Assembly: GCA_038042195.1 (NCBI GenBank)
Contig: JBBTET010000007.1
Location: 50,462 to 114,461 of the forward strand
DNA from: JACRIM01 sp038042195
GTDB lineage: Bacteria > Planctomycetota > Phycisphaerae > UBA1845 > UTPLA1
Reading direction: 5' to 3'
DNA: 64,000 nt
Of the stretch, positions 61,042-64,000 are shown piece after piece. Under the pieces are notes generated by a model. It saw only the letters and a list, made by a program, of their open reading frames with translations, had not been told where the DNA came from and searched no databases. The first letter of the stretch is position 1. Every line of letters begins with the position of its first letter. The translations under genes were made by a program, and so were the position numbers.

Positions 61042-62888
61042 TGGACACTGCCATACAACATCCATCGTCTGACTCGCCACCGATCATCGACGTTTGGTCG
61101 CGGACCGCGCCGAAGTATCGACGCCGTGCGGTGTTGATGCTGCTCGTGTTGGCGGGCTTGTTCGCGGGGCTGTGCTGCTTCACTTTCTGGCTTCGTACCG
61201 GCGTGATGTGGCCGTGGGGGAGCGATGAATTTTCGGAATTGATGCAGCGCTCATTTCGACCGACCGGCTCGGAACAAGTAACGTTGAACGACTTCCTCTC
61301 AGCCCCGATCTCCGTGAAGGAAGTCCCGATCCACGGCGTAATCATGGGGCTATTGTTCGCGACACTGAGTTCGATTCCGATCCTGGTCTCGATCTTGTAC
61401 AGGTTTCCTTCGTCCATCATCTTCGCGGCGATGGTGATTTTCCTGGCGGCGATGCCGTGGCTGGGCATCACGGTGCTGGGCGGTTGCGTGTTGTCTGCGC
61501 TGCCGAGGTTTCGTTATTCGTTTCGCTATGCGTCGGCCCTTGTGGGATTGATACCGGTGGCCGGGTACTTCGTGATGGCGTCGTGGGAGCCGGCCGGCGC
61601 GCCGACCCGTTCGGTGGAGAATCTGGCGCTGCTCTATGCGCCGTGGGTGCTTGCGCTTCTCAGTTCGTGTGTAATCTGTGCGGTGGCGTTGTTCGTTGCG
61701 AAGATCATTAACTACCGCCCCGGGGGAATCGCGCCGGTGTTGGCGATCCTGTTCGCCGTGCCGGTGGTGCTCTTTCACACGCGTGTCGGACGCGACGAGT
61801 TGGAGTATCGCATTCTCGAACGGCAGATCGGCCCGGGCAGTCGCCGTTTTTTCATTCCCGCGGACATCGGCTCCGCGGCGGATCGGGACGCGGCTCGGGA
61901 ATGGGGCTTCACGCAGCGGTCGTCGTATGACGAGATCAAACGATCCATTCTCGCGCGACGCATCGAGGAGGTGCTGGAGGATTCGGAGAACGACCGCGAG
62001 CGAGCCGCAGCCATGTGTGACTCCTTCATTGAGCGATTTCCGACGTCGCCGAACATTCCGTACGTCCTGTTTCTCAAAGGGCAGGCTCAGGACGAACGAT
62101 TGAACAAGTCCAAGCTGGTGTCCCAGAATCGTGCGGAGCATCGATGTGATGTTCCCGACATTGCATCCGGGCGCACCTGGCAGACGTTGGTGGAACAATT
62201 TCCAAATCACGAGTTGGCCGCGATGGCGTTGTACAAACTGGCGGTCATCCATGCTCGGCAGAACCGCTTTGACGATGCGCTGCGTCTCCTGGACCGGCTC
62301 AGCCGGCGTTTCGATCCCACGATCGTCACCACCCAACCCGTAAAGCAGGATCGTGCATCGATGTTTCAGCGATCGCGTCCGATCGAGTCGCTGGGAATGC
62401 AAATGGACCTGGTTCTCGGCAACGGCCGTCGACTGGGCGAGTTGATCCGCGCCTGCCATATTGATGCGTCGGGATTTCAGGAAGGCGCCTCCGGTGCCGT
62501 GGCGACTGTATCTGACATTCATCCACTGGCGTTGCTGCTGAGTTTCGATGAGACGCATCCCAATTACGAAGCTAATCTGCGTCGGCTGATTGCGGGCTTT
62601 CCGACGTCGCAGACCGCCGGCTATGCCGCGATTCGCATCGTGGCGATGGAGCCGGCCATCAGCCGTCGCATCTCGAAGCTGCGTGCGGCGGCGGAGGCGT
62701 TGTCGGGCAAGCCGGCCGGCGCGGAGGCGACGTTTCTGCTTGCGGATGTCTTGCAGGAAGATTCGGTGATGGACGAGGCTCAGACGGTGTATGGCGAGTT
62801 GATCAAGGGATATCCGGATAGCTATTGGGCGGGGCAGGCGAAGCAACGGCTGGCATCGCTGACGCTGGCCGAGCGGCCGTCGAGTTGA
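61041..62888 (+). CDS. Membrane protein with tetratricopeptide-like periplasmic region
   Basis: The 615-residue protein has about six membrane helices in the first 250 residues (for example RRAVLMLLVLAGLFAGLCCF and GIAPVLAILFAVPVVLF). The C-terminal 350 residues are helical repeats with TPR-like features (ALYKLAVIHARQNRFDDALR, EATFLLADVLQEDSVMDEAQ). I recognise no family. It shares one base with menG and lies 12 bases before ubiX. Translation coupling suggests a link with quinone synthesis or transport, but that is speculative. Confidence 0.75.
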   Translation: MDTAIQHPSSDSPPIIDVWSRTAPKYRRRAVLMLLVLAGLFAGLCCFTFWLRTGVMWPWGSDEFSELMQRSFRPTGSEQVTLNDFLSAPISVKEVPIHGVIMGLLFATLSSIPILVSILYRFPSSIIFAAMVIFLAAMPWLGITVLGGCVLSALPRFRYSFRYASALVGLIPVAGYFVMASWEPAGAPTRSVENLALLYAPWVLALLSSCVICAVALFVAKIINYRPGGIAPVLAILFAVPVVLFHTRVGRDELEYRILERQIGPGSRRFFIPADIGSAADRDAAREWGFTQRSSYDEIKRSILARRIEEVLEDSENDRERAAAMCDSFIERFPTSPNIPYVLFLKGQAQDERLNKSKLVSQNRAEHRCDVPDIASGRTWQTLVEQFPNHELAAMALYKLAVIHARQNRFDDALRLLDRLSRRFDPTIVTTQPVKQDRASMFQRSRPIESLGMQMDLVLGNGRRLGELIRACHIDASGFQEGASGAVATVSDIHPLALLLSFDETHPNYEANLRRLIAGFPTSQTAGYAAIRIVAMEPAISRRISKLRAAAEALSGKPAGAEATFLLADVLQEDSVMDEAQTVYGELIKGYPDSYWAGQAKQRLASLTLAERPSS

Positions 62889-62900
62889 AAGGCGAATGCG

Positions 62901-63485
62901 ATGTCGAAGCGAATCGTGGTGGCGGTGACGGGGGCGAGCGGGGCGGTGTACGCGCGGCGGTTGTTGGAGGTGCTGGCGCAGGCGGGGACCGAGGTTCATC
63001 TGGTCATCTCTCCGTATGGGCGACAGTTGTTTCTTGACGAATTGGGGATCGAACAGCCGACGCCGGAGACCCTGGTGGGCGGGGAACTGGCGAGTGCGAT
63101 CACCGCGCATTCGTATCGCAACGTCGGCGCGCCACTGGCGTCGGGATCGTTTCTGACGGACGGGATGATCATCTGCCCTTGCAGCAGCAACACGCTGGGG
63201 GACGTGGCAGCGGGGACCGGGGCCAATTTGATTTCTCGCGCCGCGGCCGTGCATCTCAAAGAGGCGAGGCGATTGGTGATCGTGCCGCGCGAGATGCCGG
63301 TGTCGCAGATCGAGCTTGGCAACATGCTTCGCATTTCGCAGGCGGGGGGACTCATCTGCCCTGCGTCGCCGGGGTATTACATGATGCCGAAAGGGATCGA
63401 GGATTTGGTGGACTTCGTCGTGGGAAAGCTGTGCGACTTGGTCGGCGTGCCGCATTCGTTGAACACGCGGTGGGCACCGTCGTAG
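62901..63485 (+). CDS. ubiX: Flavin prenyltransferase UbiX
   Basis: The 194-residue protein makes prenylated FMN, the cofactor of UbiD-type decarboxylases. Motifs are VAVTGASGAVYARRL (flavin loop), LASGSFLTDGMIICPCSSNTL and LVIVPREMPVSQIELGNMLR. A Met-Pro-Lys motif is in YYMMPKGIEDL. The UbiD partner is not in the window. Clustering with menG suggests service to menaquinone synthesis, where UbiD-like enzymes act in the futalosine route (inference). Confidence 0.94.
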   Translation: MSKRIVVAVTGASGAVYARRLLEVLAQAGTEVHLVISPYGRQLFLDELGIEQPTPETLVGGELASAITAHSYRNVGAPLASGSFLTDGMIICPCSSNTLGDVAAGTGANLISRAAAVHLKEARRLVIVPREMPVSQIELGNMLRISQAGGLICPASPGYYMMPKGIEDLVDFVVGKLCDLVGVPHSLNTRWAPS

Positions 63486-64000
63486 AAAACGAGGGGCTTC
63501 AAAATGGTGCAAAAGGCCGCGACTTGTACGCCGGTGGAATCGGAATGGGACGGCAGGTCGGCCCCGCATGAGCGGAGGACACTTCGATGAATGAAGCGGC
63601 AACTGCCCAATGCGGTCGACAGCCGCCGCGCGCGGATCAGCGCTCGGCGAAGCCTTCCGCCACGGTGCCCACCGAAGCGAGGTGCTTCGCAGATGTTCCA
63701 CGCGGCTAGACGGGGTCGGGGATTGGCGGGCGGTGGCGTGGGCGGTGAGATCGCAGTCGGAGGTGATGGGGAAATCCTTTTCAAAGCCATCGGGGATTTC
63801 GAGTCCGTAGATGTCGCGGATGGCGGGGCGGAGGTGGGCCATGAACTCTTCGTGGTTGTAGGGTTTTTTCACGGTGTTCTTTTTCTCGGTGGCGGCGCGG
63901 AGGGATTCGATTTTGGCGTCTGCGAGCCGGGTGGCAGCGCGGGCGCGTTCGATGGCGGCGTCGTGTTTTTTGAGTTCGGCGATGGCGCGGGCGAGGGTGT
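63486..64000 (-). pseudogene. Probable remnant or frame-damaged end of a gene entering from the right edge
   Basis: On the minus strand from 64000 a good coding pattern reads TLARAIAELKKHDAAIERAR, then KKPYNHEEFMAHLRPAI and DIYGLEIPDGFEKDFPITSD, until about 63740. There the codon character changes to arginine/proline-rich nonsense and no stop appears until inside the ubiX antisense. A one-base shift would reach a TAG near 63705. The gene is therefore truncated, frameshifted, or misread in the raw sequence. I do not recognise the family. The rest of the region holds nothing else. Confidence 0.4.

Noticed and set aside
61350..63872. 840-codon open frame on the minus strand
   Set aside because: It is antisense to the membrane TPR gene and ubiX and gives arginine/histidine-rich sequence, an effect of high GC on the opposite strand. 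Only its first part, near the right edge, has real coding character.
1..64000. CRISPR arrays, tRNA or rRNA genes, insertion sequences
   Set aside because: I saw no regularly spaced repeats, no tRNA-like cloverleaf ends, no rRNA core sequences and no transposase or integrase motifs. A covariance-model scan would be needed to exclude small RNAs.

Overview
The window looks like a chromosomal stretch of a high-GC, Gram-negative member of the Planctomycetota, probably from an uncultured or little-studied lineage. This is an inference from gene content. The signs are a PEP-CTERM protein, a dockerin-tailed subtilase, an overlapping ECF sigma factor and transmembrane Ser/Thr kinase pair, a DUF1570 putative metalloprotease, large repeat-rich lipoproteins, many multihaem cytochromes, and intergenic repeats of types common in that phylum. 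No rRNA, tRNA, CRISPR array, integrase or transposase gene was seen.

Layout. (1) 1-7.4 kb: the start of a gene leaving the left edge, a repeat-rich non-coding stretch, a DUF2283/RelE-like small gene pair, a single-chain restriction-modification enzyme, a B12-binding radical SAM protein and a cation diffusion facilitator. (2) 7.5-22.8 kb and 26.2-29.2 kb: a respiratory island of nine cytochrome c genes carrying 62 predicted haem c sites by my count, plus a beta-barrel protein, an NHL-propeller lipoprotein and a b6-type cytochrome b. On the minus strand, beta-barrel, NHL lipoprotein and dodecahaem cytochrome form a tightly overlapping operon. Divergently, a tetrahaem cytochrome is followed by an NHL-octahaem fusion lipoprotein, then a nonahaem-Rieske fusion with its cytochrome b. 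Hepta-, nona- and dihaem lipoproteins follow. After a non-cytochrome interlude (23.1-25.8 kb) come a multihaem/cytochrome b fusion and an anchored trihaem protein. (3) 29.2-32.2 kb: DUF1570 protein, purB and pyrE. (4) 32.2-42.3 kb: a lipoprotein with eight FN3-like repeats and a six-gene minus-strand cell-envelope operon (heptosyltransferase, three LPS-kinase-like proteins, a GT4 glycosyltransferase, plsY). (5) 42.4-49.2 kb: a three-enzyme aromatic amino acid fusion, a sigma factor/kinase pair, a secreted protein, and a decayed second copy of the fusion gene's 3' end. (6) 49.3-55.8 kb: subtilase, DUF2339 membrane protein, TPR protein, small lipoprotein. (7) 55.9-60.2 kb: division and cell wall genes rsmH, a LysM gene, ftsL and ftsI. 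(8) 60.3-63.5 kb: menG/ubiE, a membrane TPR protein and ubiX, then a gene fragment at the right edge.

How the parts may work together (inference). Quinol would be oxidised by the cytochrome b/Rieske-nonahaem complex, and possibly by the second cytochrome b/multihaem module. Electrons could pass through periplasmic and lipid-anchored multihaem proteins to a beta-barrel/cytochrome/NHL assembly that might carry them across the outer membrane. menG and ubiX downstream fit a quinone-based chain. The most notable items are the Rieske-multihaem fusion, the porin-NHL-cytochrome operon with its divergent fused counterpart, and the chorismate mutase-prephenate dehydratase-DAHP synthase fusion.
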